Of a DNA stretch of 64,000 bases, positions 8,073 to 16,637 are shown one piece after another. Below the pieces are notes generated by a model that was not told the DNA's origin, searched no databases, and was given only the letters and a program-made list of their open reading frames with translations. The stretch comes from Sinorhizobium mexicanum (GTDB taxonomy: Bacteria > Pseudomonadota > Alphaproteobacteria > Rhizobiales > Rhizobiaceae). Made by a program: the position numbers and the translations under genes. Within the stretch, counting starts at the first letter, position 1; every line of letters begins with the position of its first letter. The DNA is taken from NCBI RefSeq assembly GCF_013488225.1, contig NZ_CP041241.1, positions 1,302,001 through 1,366,000 of the forward strand, given 5' to 3'.

Positions 8073-9098
8073 TTATTGGAACAATCGCTCGTAGATTGCC
8101 TTCCACTCTTTCTGCCTTGCTTCATACTCCTCCAGTGAAACGGCCACGGCATTGAAATCACCGGTTGACGGAGCCAGCGAAGGCACGCTCGGCGGTATGT
8201 TGGGATTGGCGGGAATGTAGCCACCCTTCGCGAAGATCGACTGGGCTTCGTTGGACAATATGAATTCCAGGAACAGCCGGGCCGCATTTGGGTGCGGAGA
8301 GCCTTTCAGCATTCCTACGCGACTGATCAGGGTGATCGCAGGATCGAGTTTGAGGAAAGTGATCGGTGCACCCTTCGCCTGTCGCGCGTGGACATGGTGG
8401 GTCCCGGCAACCAGAGTGATCTTGTATTGGCCCGCCACCACCTGGTCCAGCAGTCCGGTCTGGCGCTCAGCCGAGTTGGCGACGTCTTGTGTAGAGAGCG
8501 CCTCGAGATAAGCCAGCGCGTTGTCTTCGCCCATGGCTTTCACGAGACCACCGATCATACCTGGAGGGCTGATGATACCCCCGCCGGTACTCCAGGCCAT
8601 CTGTCCCTTGAATTCGGGACGAAGAAGATCCTGATATGACTTAGGCAGAGCATCGGTGCCGACCAGTTCTGTATTCGCTGCGGCACCGTAATATTGCAGT
8701 GTCATCGCCACCCATCGTCCACTCGGGTCTTTCAGTTCGGCGGGCAGCGACGCCGCAGAAGAAGGAAGATAGCTCCCAGCCAGATCGGCCGCGGCAATGG
8801 TCGTGTACGCGGTCGAGCCATCCCATAGGTCGCTTTGCAGCACGCCCGCCTTGGCCTCGTTGACTATCTTCGATACATTGTCGGCGGTGCTGCCGGTCGC
8901 ATATTCGACGGCTACGCCGTATTTCTCCTTGAACAGCGCGGCCAGAGGTGTGAGAACGGTGAGGCCGTCGGCAACGGTCGTATACCATACGATCTTACCT
9001 TCTTCTCTCGCCGCCCTTACCAGATCATCGGTCACCTGGGCCGATGCCGGAACACCGCCGAGCGCAACGCAGAGTGCTGCCAGCATGAGCCTTTGCAT
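8073..9098 (-). CDS. ABC transporter periplasmic binding protein 2 (FbpA-like)
   Basis: A 341-residue paralogue of the neighbouring binding protein, with signal peptide MQRLMLAALCVALGGVPASA and the shared landmarks GKIVWYTTVADG, SDLWDGSTAYT, FKGQMAWSTGGG and GSPHPNAARLFLEFILSNEA. It ends 44 bp before binding protein 1. Full length, with a purine-rich ribosome-binding region (AGGGAGGAAAG) before the ATG. Having several binding proteins for one membrane complex suggests related ligands such as stereoisomers or pathway intermediates; the ligand itself cannot be read from the sequence. Confidence 0.85.
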   Translation of the reverse strand: MQRLMLAALCVALGGVPASAQVTDDLVRAAREEGKIVWYTTVADGLTVLTPLAALFKEKYGVAVEYATGSTADNVSKIVNEAKAGVLQSDLWDGSTAYTTIAAADLAGSYLPSSAASLPAELKDPSGRWVAMTLQYYGAAANTELVGTDALPKSYQDLLRPEFKGQMAWSTGGGIISPPGMIGGLVKAMGEDNALAYLEALSTQDVANSAERQTGLLDQVVAGQYKITLVAGTHHVHARQAKGAPITFLKLDPAITLISRVGMLKGSPHPNAARLFLEFILSNEAQSIFAKGGYIPANPNIPPSVPSLAPSTGDFNAVAVSLEEYEARQKEWKAIYERLFQ

Positions 9099-9163
9099 GT
9101 CTTTCCTCCCTTTCGTATCTCACAGACTCATCGCCTGCGCCCCGGATCGCCACGGACCGTCAA

Positions 9164-9640
9164 TCAGTCGGATGTAGGAAACGTCGAAGGGCGCCTGGCC
9201 CGGAACGGGCTGTCAGCCTCATGGTCAAGGAAGAGGTGTCGCGTCTTGAAGCGCCAGCCTTGTGCCGTCTTGACCAGCGTATCGCGGTAGAACCCGGTTT
9301 TCATTGTGTAGCCATTACCCGGTTCGTCATAGGTCGACGCGTCGTAGGGGGCGTGCCGCCCCAGGACGAGGACGTGGCATTGACCGATCGCGCCATCATC
9401 GGAAGCTTCAATGATGATGTTGGATGTCAGGTGCCTGTGACCCCGATTACCGATCTCGTTGGTTCGGGCGATCAAACCGTTGACATGTTCCGGCTGATGG
9501 CCGGAAAGGTACGTCGCGAAGGTGCCATCCTCGGCAAATGTGGACCCGCGCAGCACACCATCGCCCGTATCGAGGGCAAAGGAATATCGACCATAGAGGT
9601 TGAGAATCTCCATGTGGTCGTCAGCAGTCAGTTTGGACAC
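9164..9640 (-). CDS. NTF2-like / SnoaL-type small protein
   Basis: A 158-residue protein with the cone-shaped NTF2 fold pattern: an N-terminal helix pair (ADDHMEILNLYGRYSFALDTGD), a conserved Phe-Ala-Glu-Asp stretch (STFAEDGTFATYLSG), a central histidine (GNRGHRHLTSNIII) and C-terminal strands (GFYRDTLVKTAQGWRFKTRHLF). Members with this pattern include SnoaL-type cyclases, ketosteroid-isomerase relatives and ring-hydroxylating dioxygenase beta-like subunits. No oxygenase alpha subunit is nearby, so an isomerase, dehydratase or lactone/enol-handling role is more likely. It sits 24 bp after the lactonase-like gene in the same orientation. Confidence 0.7.
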   Translation of the reverse strand: MSKLTADDHMEILNLYGRYSFALDTGDGVLRGSTFAEDGTFATYLSGHQPEHVNGLIARTNEIGNRGHRHLTSNIIIEASDDGAIGQCHVLVLGRHAPYDASTYDEPGNGYTMKTGFYRDTLVKTAQGWRFKTRHLFLDHEADSPFRARRPSTFPTSD

Positions 9641-9664
9641 TTCATTGATCCTTGGTGTGATGTT

Positions 9665-10882
9665 TCAATGCGAGGTGGGTTTAGCTGCTGCCGCAAAGGG
9701 CAACTCCGTCAGACCCATCCAGAACACCGACCGTTGCCCCGAATGCGGCGCGTAGGCGTTGGTCAAGTCGATGCTGTCGAAAGGCAGAGGGTGGGTACGG
9801 CAGGGCACGGGCGTACCATCCTCGCCAAGATGGAAAGTGGCGACGCTGGGTGGCACGATGTCTCCACCGGGTATCCGGCGCGGCTTCATATTTGCAACGA
9901 CCATCCATTGACCCGAAGGATCTATGGCAAAGGTCCGGGCATGGATGCCTCCCGTCGGCACATGACCCGTGAGGCTTGGCAATCCGTCGCCATCTAGCCG
10001 GAAAACCGCGATGGAGTTCTCACCCCCGTGAAAAACGCCTTCGGCATCGGTCCCGTCGGCGCGATTGATCGCATAAACGAAGCTGCCCCGCGGATGGACC
10101 TTTACCGATCCGGCAATCTGGCGCGGATCTGCGGCTTCTGGACGCTCCAGCGTTGATAGATCGACGATGGCAGAAGGCGTTATGCGGCCATCTGACAGCG
10201 GAAAGGCGATGAGCCGGTTTTCGGTTTCCAAGCCGACATAGGCCACAGGCAATGTGGGGTGAAAGTCCAGGTTTCGTGCGCCGAATGATCTCCCGCCGTT
10301 TGGAGCAATAAACCCTGCCGGTTCCATCCGGCCGGCCACCTGCCGGAACAGGCATAAGGCGCCGGGCGCCGGTCCGCGCGGACCGCTATTCGGATAACCA
10401 CGTGCAACAACCACGACATGCTCTCCGCCCGGAACCACGCGAACCTGATGGGGAAACGTTCCCAGTGTGCCTTCAACCGGCTGTGCCACGCCAGCTTGGG
10501 CGACACCCTGCTGATCAATCGGCGAGAGTGACAGCCCCGTCGGTTCGTTGGAAATCGAAATGATGTTGCTCGCATCGCCGTCGAGGCAGATCGCAACGGA
10601 ACGAGCGGGCAGCGGTTGCGGCTTGGCTACGTGGGATAGCCGGCCATCCTCCGGGGCAATACGAAGCGTTGAAAGGGCATGATCGCAGCCTGCCCTACGC
10701 GGCCCACCGTCGGAGCTTGCCACATAAAGATGTCGGCCATCCGGGTGATACCAGCCGTACTGCGCCTTCTGAGGCAGCTTGACTTTTGCCACGGCGGTGA
10801 GGGATCCGGTAGCCTTGTCCAGCAGATAGCTGTGAAGAATTGCGCCTTCAGACGCATGAATTGCGATACGGTTTTCGGCCAT
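9665..10882 (-). CDS. Lactonase-family beta-propeller protein
   Basis: A 405-residue protein resembling the lactonase / 6-phosphogluconolactonase propeller family (PF10282, YbhE-like). Repeated blades contain patterns such as GWYHPDGRHLYVASSDGG, HPTLPVAYVGLETENRLIAF, HPRGSFVYAINRADG and DPSGQWMVVANMK. No signal peptide is evident, so a cytoplasmic location is likely. Family members hydrolyse sugar lactones or cyclic muconolactone-type compounds. In this cluster it may open a lactone formed from the imported substrate. It is one of two unrelated lactonase-type propellers in the island, the other being at 33819-34748. Confidence 0.75.
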   Translation of the reverse strand: MAENRIAIHASEGAILHSYLLDKATGSLTAVAKVKLPQKAQYGWYHPDGRHLYVASSDGGPRRAGCDHALSTLRIAPEDGRLSHVAKPQPLPARSVAICLDGDASNIISISNEPTGLSLSPIDQQGVAQAGVAQPVEGTLGTFPHQVRVVPGGEHVVVVARGYPNSGPRGPAPGALCLFRQVAGRMEPAGFIAPNGGRSFGARNLDFHPTLPVAYVGLETENRLIAFPLSDGRITPSAIVDLSTLERPEAADPRQIAGSVKVHPRGSFVYAINRADGTDAEGVFHGGENSIAVFRLDGDGLPSLTGHVPTGGIHARTFAIDPSGQWMVVANMKPRRIPGGDIVPPSVATFHLGEDGTPVPCRTHPLPFDSIDLTNAYAPHSGQRSVFWMGLTELPFAAAAKPTSH

Positions 10883-10948
10883 CTCGACTCACGTCTTGAG
10901 AGATTGCAGTAGGCATCGTCGCCGAACTGGCGACCGCGGGCGATCTGA

Positions 10949-12145
10949 TCAGTCGGGCACTGCAAGCGTGCTTTCGACAGCGAAGCTCAGGTTCACCGTC
11001 GATCCGATGTCGAACATCAGTTCAGGGCCGGTATTCACGATCAGCGGCGTCAAGCCCACTTTGACGACATAGCGGTTCAGGTTTCCCAGGAAGCCATTCG
11101 ATTCCACCACCCCCTGCACTCGGTTTAGATCGGTCGCCTCAGTGCCCGTGTCACCCATTGAGATCGACTCGGGTCGGACCGAAACGGAAATCTCCGTGTC
11201 CCGTGCCTCGGCTCGGGGGAAGATACAGCGCACGACGTCGCCCTGCTCCAGCCGCACCGCCGCAATGCCATTGTCCTCCGCGGGCTCCAGGAGCTTGCCG
11301 CGGATGAGGTTGGTAGAACCAACGAACCCGGCAACAAAGCGGCTGCTCGGACGGAAGTAGATTTCCCGGGGCGACCCGAACTGCACGACACGGCCCTGGT
11401 TTATGACGGCGATCAGGTCGGACATGTCAAGGGCTTCCGACTGGTCGTGTGTCACGTAGATCGTAGTGACGCCGATCTGCTGCTGCAGCCGTTTCAGTTC
11501 TGCACGCATTTCTTCCCGGAGCGCCGCGTCGAGGTTTGACAGTGGTTCATCGAGCAGGAGTAGCTTCGGCCTGGCGACGATAGCTCGGGCAAGCGCCACA
11601 CGCTGCTGCTGCCCACCGGAAAGCCGGGTCGCAGCACGCTGTGCGAAGCCCCCGAGGCCGACGATTTCCAGCGCCTCACCGACCATCTTCTGGATTTCGA
11701 ACGCAGCATATTTGCGCGACTTCGAGACGCGCAGCGGGAAAGCCACGTTCTCGAACACGCTCATGTGCGGCCAGATCGCATAGCTCTGGAACACCATGCC
11801 GAAATTGCGACGGTTGAGGGCGACGTTGATCTTGCGCGCGCCGTCAAAGTAAACATCCTCTCCGTGAGAGATCACCCCCTCGTTCGGCTGCTCAAGCCCG
11901 GCAATACAGCGAAGTGTCGTCGTCTTGCCGCAGCCCGAGGGGCCGAGCAGGGTGAAGAAGGTTCCAGGTGCGAGCGAGAAATTCGCATCCCGGATACCTC
12001 CGGACAGGCCATCTGCCGAGAAGTAGACTTTTGAGAGGTCTCGCACCTCGAAGTTCTGTGACGTGTCAGCCATGGAGGAGGCTCCCTTCTGAGGCGGCAT
12101 ACTGCGCGGTGCGGGCGCAAAATCTGAGTGTTTGATGGTGTTCAT
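10949..12145 (-). CDS. ABC transporter ATP-binding protein (FbpC/PotA-like)
   Basis: A 398-residue nucleotide-binding subunit. Walker A is GPSGCGKTT, the Q-loop GMVFQSYAIWPHM, the signature LSGGQQQRVALARA, Walker B LLLLDEPLSNLD and the switch histidine is in YVTHDQSEA. A C-terminal TOBE-like region (about residues 290-398) is typical of FbpC, PotA and CysA relatives. The ATG at 12145 has GAGGAG close upstream and lies 9 bp after the permease stop. A second good start, MADTSQNF at about residue 25 with GAAGGGAG before it, is also possible. It energises the permease encoded next to it. Confidence 0.9.
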   Translation of the reverse strand: MNTIKHSDFAPAPRSMPPQKGASSMADTSQNFEVRDLSKVYFSADGLSGGIRDANFSLAPGTFFTLLGPSGCGKTTTLRCIAGLEQPNEGVISHGEDVYFDGARKINVALNRRNFGMVFQSYAIWPHMSVFENVAFPLRVSKSRKYAAFEIQKMVGEALEIVGLGGFAQRAATRLSGGQQQRVALARAIVARPKLLLLDEPLSNLDAALREEMRAELKRLQQQIGVTTIYVTHDQSEALDMSDLIAVINQGRVVQFGSPREIYFRPSSRFVAGFVGSTNLIRGKLLEPAEDNGIAAVRLEQGDVVRCIFPRAEARDTEISVSVRPESISMGDTGTEATDLNRVQGVVESNGFLGNLNRYVVKVGLTPLIVNTGPELMFDIGSTVNLSFAVESTLAVPD

Positions 12146-12154
12146 GGTGTCTCC

Positions 12155-13945
12155 TCAGTGGCCGAACGTGTCCGCAGCCCCGCGATTGGCGAGCTTCTTG
12201 AACACAATTGCGACGATCGTCAGGGCGAGTGCCCACAGCAAACCCAGTGCCGCCACTTCTCCTGCCTGGCCGTTCGTCCAAAGATTGAACATGGCCACCG
12301 GAATGGTCTGAGAGTTTGGACCCGCCAGCAGCAGTGGCAGTGACATTTCCTTGGCGCAAAGCAGGAAGATAAAGATCCAGCCGGAGGTCAGCGCCGGCAG
12401 AAGAAGCGGAAAAACGATCTTTCGCAGCGTTTCAAAGGTGTTGGCGCCTGCCGCGCCGGCAGCCTGTTCCAGTTCCGGATGAATCTGCAGCACGCCCGTG
12501 AAGGAATAGCGCATCCCATACGGTATATAGCGGATCAAAAACGCCAGGCCGATGAGCCAGAGGGTGCCATAGATCGGAACTGGCGAACGAAGCCCGATTT
12601 GCAGCATCGCAACGCCAAGTACGAGTCCCGGAAAAACCAGAGGAATGGTCATCAGCTGGTCGATGATTTGTCCGCCAGCTTTGCGTCGTGCGGCCAGCCA
12701 ACCGGCGGCGAGGCTGAAGGTCATCGCAACCGTTGCCGTGCCTGCGGCAACCAGGAGCGTGTTGACGACAAGCTTGGAATAGTACGCCGAGTTCACGATG
12801 TGAGCGAAATTGTCCATCGTCAGGCGCGACATTCCTGAAATGCGGATCGGCTGGGGGAAAGGTGACAGAGCGACCCAAAGAATTCCGACCAATGGCAGGA
12901 CCAGGACGATAAGAAAGACTGCGATATTCATCAGAGCGCCGGCCCAGCGGTAGCGGCCCAGCTGGAATGGACGGGGGCGGTAGCCCTTGCCCGTGATGCT
13001 CGCATATTTTTCGGCATTGCGGGAAATGCGCGAGTAGCAAACCAGGAGAACCGAGAGAGCCAACAGGAGAATGACCGAGAAAGCGCTCGCATAGCCCGTC
13101 TGCGGCGGCAGATCGTGCATCGAACGATAGATTTCGGTCGTCAGAACATCGACCTTCCCTGGCATGCCGACCAAGGCGGGAACTTCGAATGCCTCGAGCG
13201 TGCGGATGAAGATGAACATCGCAAGCGCCAAGACCGCAGGCATTGCAAGCTTGAGTGAGATCCGCCAGACGGTTGTCGGCACGCTCGCGCCACTCATGCG
13301 GGCCGCCTCCTCCATCTCGGCATTCGCAGCGCGGAATGTCGCCGACATCAGCAGAAACACCATTGGGAGCCAGATGATCGACTCGATCAGTACCATTCCC
13401 GTCATGGAGTTGACGTTGATGAGATTGCCCCGCATGCCGGTCAGATTGCGATAGGCTTCGTTGAAAGGACCGGACCGGCCGAACAGGAACAGCCAGGCGG
13501 AAACCTTCAGGATGCCGGGCGTGCCGAGCGCGACGATCGAGGTCAGGTAGATAAGGAACTTGCACGGAGCATCGGTACGCTCCACAACCCACGCCACAAG
13601 CGAGCCGACGATCAATGCCAGCGCGGTCGACAGGATGCCGAAGATGACCGAGTTGGTGACCACCTCAAACAGGCGCGGATTGGTAACGAGCCTGTGGTAA
13701 TACTCTAAAGTAAAGTCACCCAGGCTGAGATCCGGTCGGACTTCCAGCACGCTCGTCTGGATCAGCATGTAGAGCGGCGGAAAGACAAGCGCCGTCAGGA
13801 TCACAATCAGGATGATGCTGAGCGGTGAGGCCTTGAACATCCGGCCAAAGCTGCCAAACGCGATGGACGACTGGCCGCTGAACGAGGTTGTGGCCGCAGG
13901 CAGATTACCGTTCGTGGTCACGGTGATTTTCCTTATCAAACTCAA
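12155..13945 (-). CDS. ABC transporter two-domain permease (FbpB-like)
   Basis: A 596-residue inner-membrane permease made of two fused BPD_transp_1 halves (about residues 80-290 and 380-590) with roughly 12 membrane spans. Each half has an EAA-like loop for docking the ATPase: EEAARMSGASVPTTVWRISL in the first and EQAAGAAGANTFETLRKIVF in the second. Such fused permeases are typical of ferric-iron, 2-aminoethylphosphonate and related type I importers with FbpA-like binding proteins. It lies directly before the ATPase gene and after binding protein 3. It is the only permease in the island and presumably serves all four binding proteins. Confidence 0.9.
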   Translation of the reverse strand: MSLIRKITVTTNGNLPAATTSFSGQSSIAFGSFGRMFKASPLSIILIVILTALVFPPLYMLIQTSVLEVRPDLSLGDFTLEYYHRLVTNPRLFEVVTNSVIFGILSTALALIVGSLVAWVVERTDAPCKFLIYLTSIVALGTPGILKVSAWLFLFGRSGPFNEAYRNLTGMRGNLINVNSMTGMVLIESIIWLPMVFLLMSATFRAANAEMEEAARMSGASVPTTVWRISLKLAMPAVLALAMFIFIRTLEAFEVPALVGMPGKVDVLTTEIYRSMHDLPPQTGYASAFSVILLLALSVLLVCYSRISRNAEKYASITGKGYRPRPFQLGRYRWAGALMNIAVFLIVLVLPLVGILWVALSPFPQPIRISGMSRLTMDNFAHIVNSAYYSKLVVNTLLVAAGTATVAMTFSLAAGWLAARRKAGGQIIDQLMTIPLVFPGLVLGVAMLQIGLRSPVPIYGTLWLIGLAFLIRYIPYGMRYSFTGVLQIHPELEQAAGAAGANTFETLRKIVFPLLLPALTSGWIFIFLLCAKEMSLPLLLAGPNSQTIPVAMFNLWTNGQAGEVAALGLLWALALTIVAIVFKKLANRGAADTFGH

Positions 13946-13953
13946 CCGGCTGA

Positions 13954-13976
13954 ACCAGAACGCGTTGCGCTCTGGT
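13954..13976 (-). promoter_or_regulatory. Hairpin between binding protein 3 and permease
   Basis: ACCAGA and TCTGGT pair over an inner CGC/GCG stem with a three-base loop and one mismatch. It lies between the binding-protein stop at 13991 and the permease start at 13945 and has no T run, so it probably shields the 3' end of the upstream cistron and keeps binding-protein mRNA in excess. Confidence 0.5.
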
Positions 13977-13990
13977 CCGTTGCCAATCGA

Positions 13991-15019
13991 CTACTGGAAC
14001 TGGCTCTCGAAAACCGAGACCCAGTGATCCTTCTTCTCGGTGAAATCTTCGAGGTCGAGCATGGCGCCTTTGAAGTTTCCGGTCGCAGGAGCAAGCGCCG
14101 GGTTTGCGGGCGCCACCGCGGGGTTCGACGGGATGTACCCCGCGTCGCGGTAAACATTCTGACCGTCTTCTGACAACACAAAGTCAAGAAACAGGCGCGC
14201 AGCATTCGGATTGGGGCCGCCCTTGACGACACCGATCCGGCTTGTCACGCCTACGGCAGGGTCAAGACGCAGAAACTCGATCGGCGCGCCTTTCTCCTTG
14301 CTGCTTTCGACTGCGATGTTCTGGGCCATCATCGCGATTTCATATTCACCTGCGATGGCCTGGTCGAGAACGACGCGATTGCCGCTCGGGACATTGGCGA
14401 CCTTCTGGGCCGAAAGCTGCTCCATGAAGGCCTTCGCCTGCTCATCTCCCAAGGCGTTTGCAAGAACGACCATGAGCCCAACCGGGCTTGTCATGCCCGT
14501 TTCGGCGGGCCAGGCCATCTTGCCATTCCACCGCGGATTGAGAAGGTCTTGGTAGGTCTTCGGCCAGTCACTTTTCGGAACGAGCTCGGTATTAATTGCC
14601 GGTCCATAGTATTGCACCGACTGCGCGTACCATTTGCCATCCGCAGCGCGAAGCTCCGCTGGGAACGACGCCGCAGAAGGCGACTTGTAGGCATCCGTAA
14701 GGCCCGCGGCATCAAGCGTTGGGAACGTGCTAGATCCATCCCAGACATCGCCACCAACTTGACCGACCTGGGCCTCATTGATTAGACGCGCGGCAAGATC
14801 GGTCGCCCCGGCGGTGACATATTCGACAGGAATGCCGTACCTGGCTTCGAATGCAGCCGCCATGGGCCGGACAACCGCGTCGACATTGACGCTGGAATAC
14901 CAGATAACCTTGCCTTCTTTCTTGGCCGCTTCGACCAATGCAGCGCCGTCTGCCGATGCCGCACCGGCAAAGCAAGTCATCGCAAGCAGTGATATCAACA
15001 CGCTGCGTCTTTTCAACAT
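13991..15019 (-). CDS. ABC transporter periplasmic binding protein 3 (FbpA-like)
   Basis: A 342-residue FbpA-like binding protein with signal peptide MLKRRSVLISLLAMTCFAGAAS. Landmarks shared with the other three copies are GKVIWYSSVNVD, GDVWDGSSTFPT, WNGKMAWPAE and GGPNPNAARLFLDFVLSEDG. The start at 15019 follows GGAGGAGAAGAA closely; an upstream frame to 15094 adds residues that are not a signal peptide. It heads the transporter operon (binding protein 3, permease, ATPase and probably the downstream genes to 5779) and faces the LysR gene across 310 bp, the classic arrangement for LysR control. Confidence 0.87.
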   Translation of the reverse strand: MLKRRSVLISLLAMTCFAGAASADGAALVEAAKKEGKVIWYSSVNVDAVVRPMAAAFEARYGIPVEYVTAGATDLAARLINEAQVGQVGGDVWDGSSTFPTLDAAGLTDAYKSPSAASFPAELRAADGKWYAQSVQYYGPAINTELVPKSDWPKTYQDLLNPRWNGKMAWPAETGMTSPVGLMVVLANALGDEQAKAFMEQLSAQKVANVPSGNRVVLDQAIAGEYEIAMMAQNIAVESSKEKGAPIEFLRLDPAVGVTSRIGVVKGGPNPNAARLFLDFVLSEDGQNVYRDAGYIPSNPAVAPANPALAPATGNFKGAMLDLEDFTEKKDHWVSVFESQFQ

Positions 15020-15329
15020 TTCTTCTCCTCCCTTCATTCGTGCATCAGATAACGAGCATCGATGCGCTTGATTGGCCAGAGACCGCCTACACAACTTTTC
15101 GCCGCGTCAATCGGCGGCGCCTCACAGGCCACAATATCTGGCACCGGCAGGCTGGAGCTGCGTTGTTTGCGGACGCCGGGCTCCTCTCCCAAGCGCGTGT
15201 TTGTCCCGCGTGCTCCGGGAGCTGCGTAATTCAGCGGGTCGATGACCAAGAATGACCGTAGCCAAAGTCCGGCCATCTGTATAATATGAAGTTTGCAACG
15301 CCCCAATCTATTTTACAGAACGAGGTGCC
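15020..15329. promoter_or_regulatory. Divergent promoter region, transporter operon / LysR
   Basis: 310 non-coding bases between divergent starts. An A/T-rich patch near 15277-15290 (CTGTATAATATGAA) could hold a minus-10 element. No T-N11-A box stood out clearly enough to mark, so control by the adjacent LysR is inferred from arrangement only. Confidence 0.5.
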
Positions 15330-16262
15330 ATGGATACGCGACAGCTTCGCTACTTCGTCAAGGTCTACGAGGAACGCCACCTGTCGCGGGCTGCCGATCT
15401 TTGTAACATCTCCCAGTCAGCAGTTAGCCTGCAGATCACGAAGCTTGAGGAGGAGTTTGGCACCAAGCTGTTCATCCGCGAGACCTGGGGCATGCAGCCT
15501 ACGGCTTCGGGAGAACTGCTATACAGGCACGCCGTGCCACTATTGCGCAACCTTGCGGTCGCGACGGAGGCGATGCACCAGCGGCAAGGTGAAATGGCCG
15601 GCGACTACTCGATAGGACTTGCCTATTCCGTGGTGAAGGTAATCGGCGCAGATCTTATGCGGACGACACTCGAGAACCATCCGCGACTGCGCCTATCGCT
15701 AACCGAAAGCGTTCCAAGCAGCACCCTTCTCCACATGATGCAGACTGAGCTCGACATTGCGATGACGTTCAATCCGCCCGCACTCGGTGAACTGACACGC
15801 ACACCACTCGTCGAAGAGCCCCTGGTCTGTGTCGGCCTGCCGTCCTTCATTGGTGACACCGATCAGCCGATCTCGCTGGACGAGGTGTTGCGTTTGCCCC
15901 TCGTAATGTATCGACAGTTCTCGGCACCATCCGTCGAGGCGTCAGTGCTGCGAGAGATTAACGCTCGCGCTCGGGTCCGGATAAACAGCTTCCAGGCGAT
16001 CGGCCAAGCGCTTTCTGTCGGCCATGGCTGCTTTATCGGCAGTAAGTTGTACACGCAGGAACTCGTGGAAAGCGGGATCGTCGCCATGCGGCCGATTGCC
16101 GACGCGCAATTCAAGCGCACGCTTTGCCTTGTAGAGTTGGCCGAGCGACCAGAGACCTTCGTAACGGAGATGATGCGTAAGCTTCTCGTGCAACTCGTCC
16201 GTAAAGCTGTCGAAGATGGACGCTGGGAAGCCGATCTCATCGCCGATGCGACCGCGCACTGA
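15330..16262 (+). CDS. LysR-family transcriptional regulator
   Basis: A 310-residue LTTR. The N-terminal winged HTH is clear (MDTRQLRYFVKVYEERHLSR, AADLCNISQSAVSLQITKLE, GTKLFIRE), followed by the coiled linker and a periplasmic-binding-like effector domain from about residue 90. It is transcribed away from the transporter operon, so it most likely autoregulates and switches on that operon, and perhaps the catabolic operon starting at 16638, in response to a pathway compound. The ligand is unknown. The start codon follows an ACGAGG ribosome-binding sequence. Confidence 0.93.
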   Translation: MDTRQLRYFVKVYEERHLSRAADLCNISQSAVSLQITKLEEEFGTKLFIRETWGMQPTASGELLYRHAVPLLRNLAVATEAMHQRQGEMAGDYSIGLAYSVVKVIGADLMRTTLENHPRLRLSLTESVPSSTLLHMMQTELDIAMTFNPPALGELTRTPLVEEPLVCVGLPSFIGDTDQPISLDEVLRLPLVMYRQFSAPSVEASVLREINARARVRINSFQAIGQALSVGHGCFIGSKLYTQELVESGIVAMRPIADAQFKRTLCLVELAERPETFVTEMMRKLLVQLVRKAVEDGRWEADLIADATAH

Positions 16263-16637
16263 AGTGGCTTTCGTTTCAAGCGTATCGCTGACGTCAATGC
16301 GTTCTGTTTTTTAGATCGCGTGATACAGAAACTCTCATTATACTTATGCAAAGCCCGCCGCTACCTTCTTCCAAGGTAACTCGAAGTCCTTTGGAAAAGG
16401 CGGGATGCACGACGGGTAAGGACACGGGCCGGTTGAGCGCTTCGCTCGATGTGTGCTGGTTCGTGTCAGTATGCCATCGGTAGGCGTGAAACAGCCACCC
16501 GCCCGATCTGGCCGCAGCCAGGTTGCACGTAATCCTCCGGACTTTGAAACCATGGGTATGCAGCACGCGATACCGCGGGCTGCCCGTCGTGCGCACTTTG
16601 CCGCGACGGACGATCAGCAACGCGAAAGGATCGACTG
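16263..16637. promoter_or_regulatory. Leader and probable promoter of the catabolic operon
   Basis: 375 bases between the LysR stop and the first catabolic gene. Short open frames here on both strands have no family resemblance. The length suits a regulated promoter, but I could not mark reliable promoter elements or binding boxes. Confidence 0.4.

Noticed and set aside
12432..13592. 386-codon minus-strand frame inside the ABC permease gene
   Set aside because: Alternative frame of the permease; the permease frame has membrane spans and EAA loops.
7003..15019. Naming the ABC system a ferric-iron importer
   Set aside because: The subunits look FbpABC-like, but the binding proteins lack evident paired iron-binding tyrosines and the context is organic-acid catabolism.
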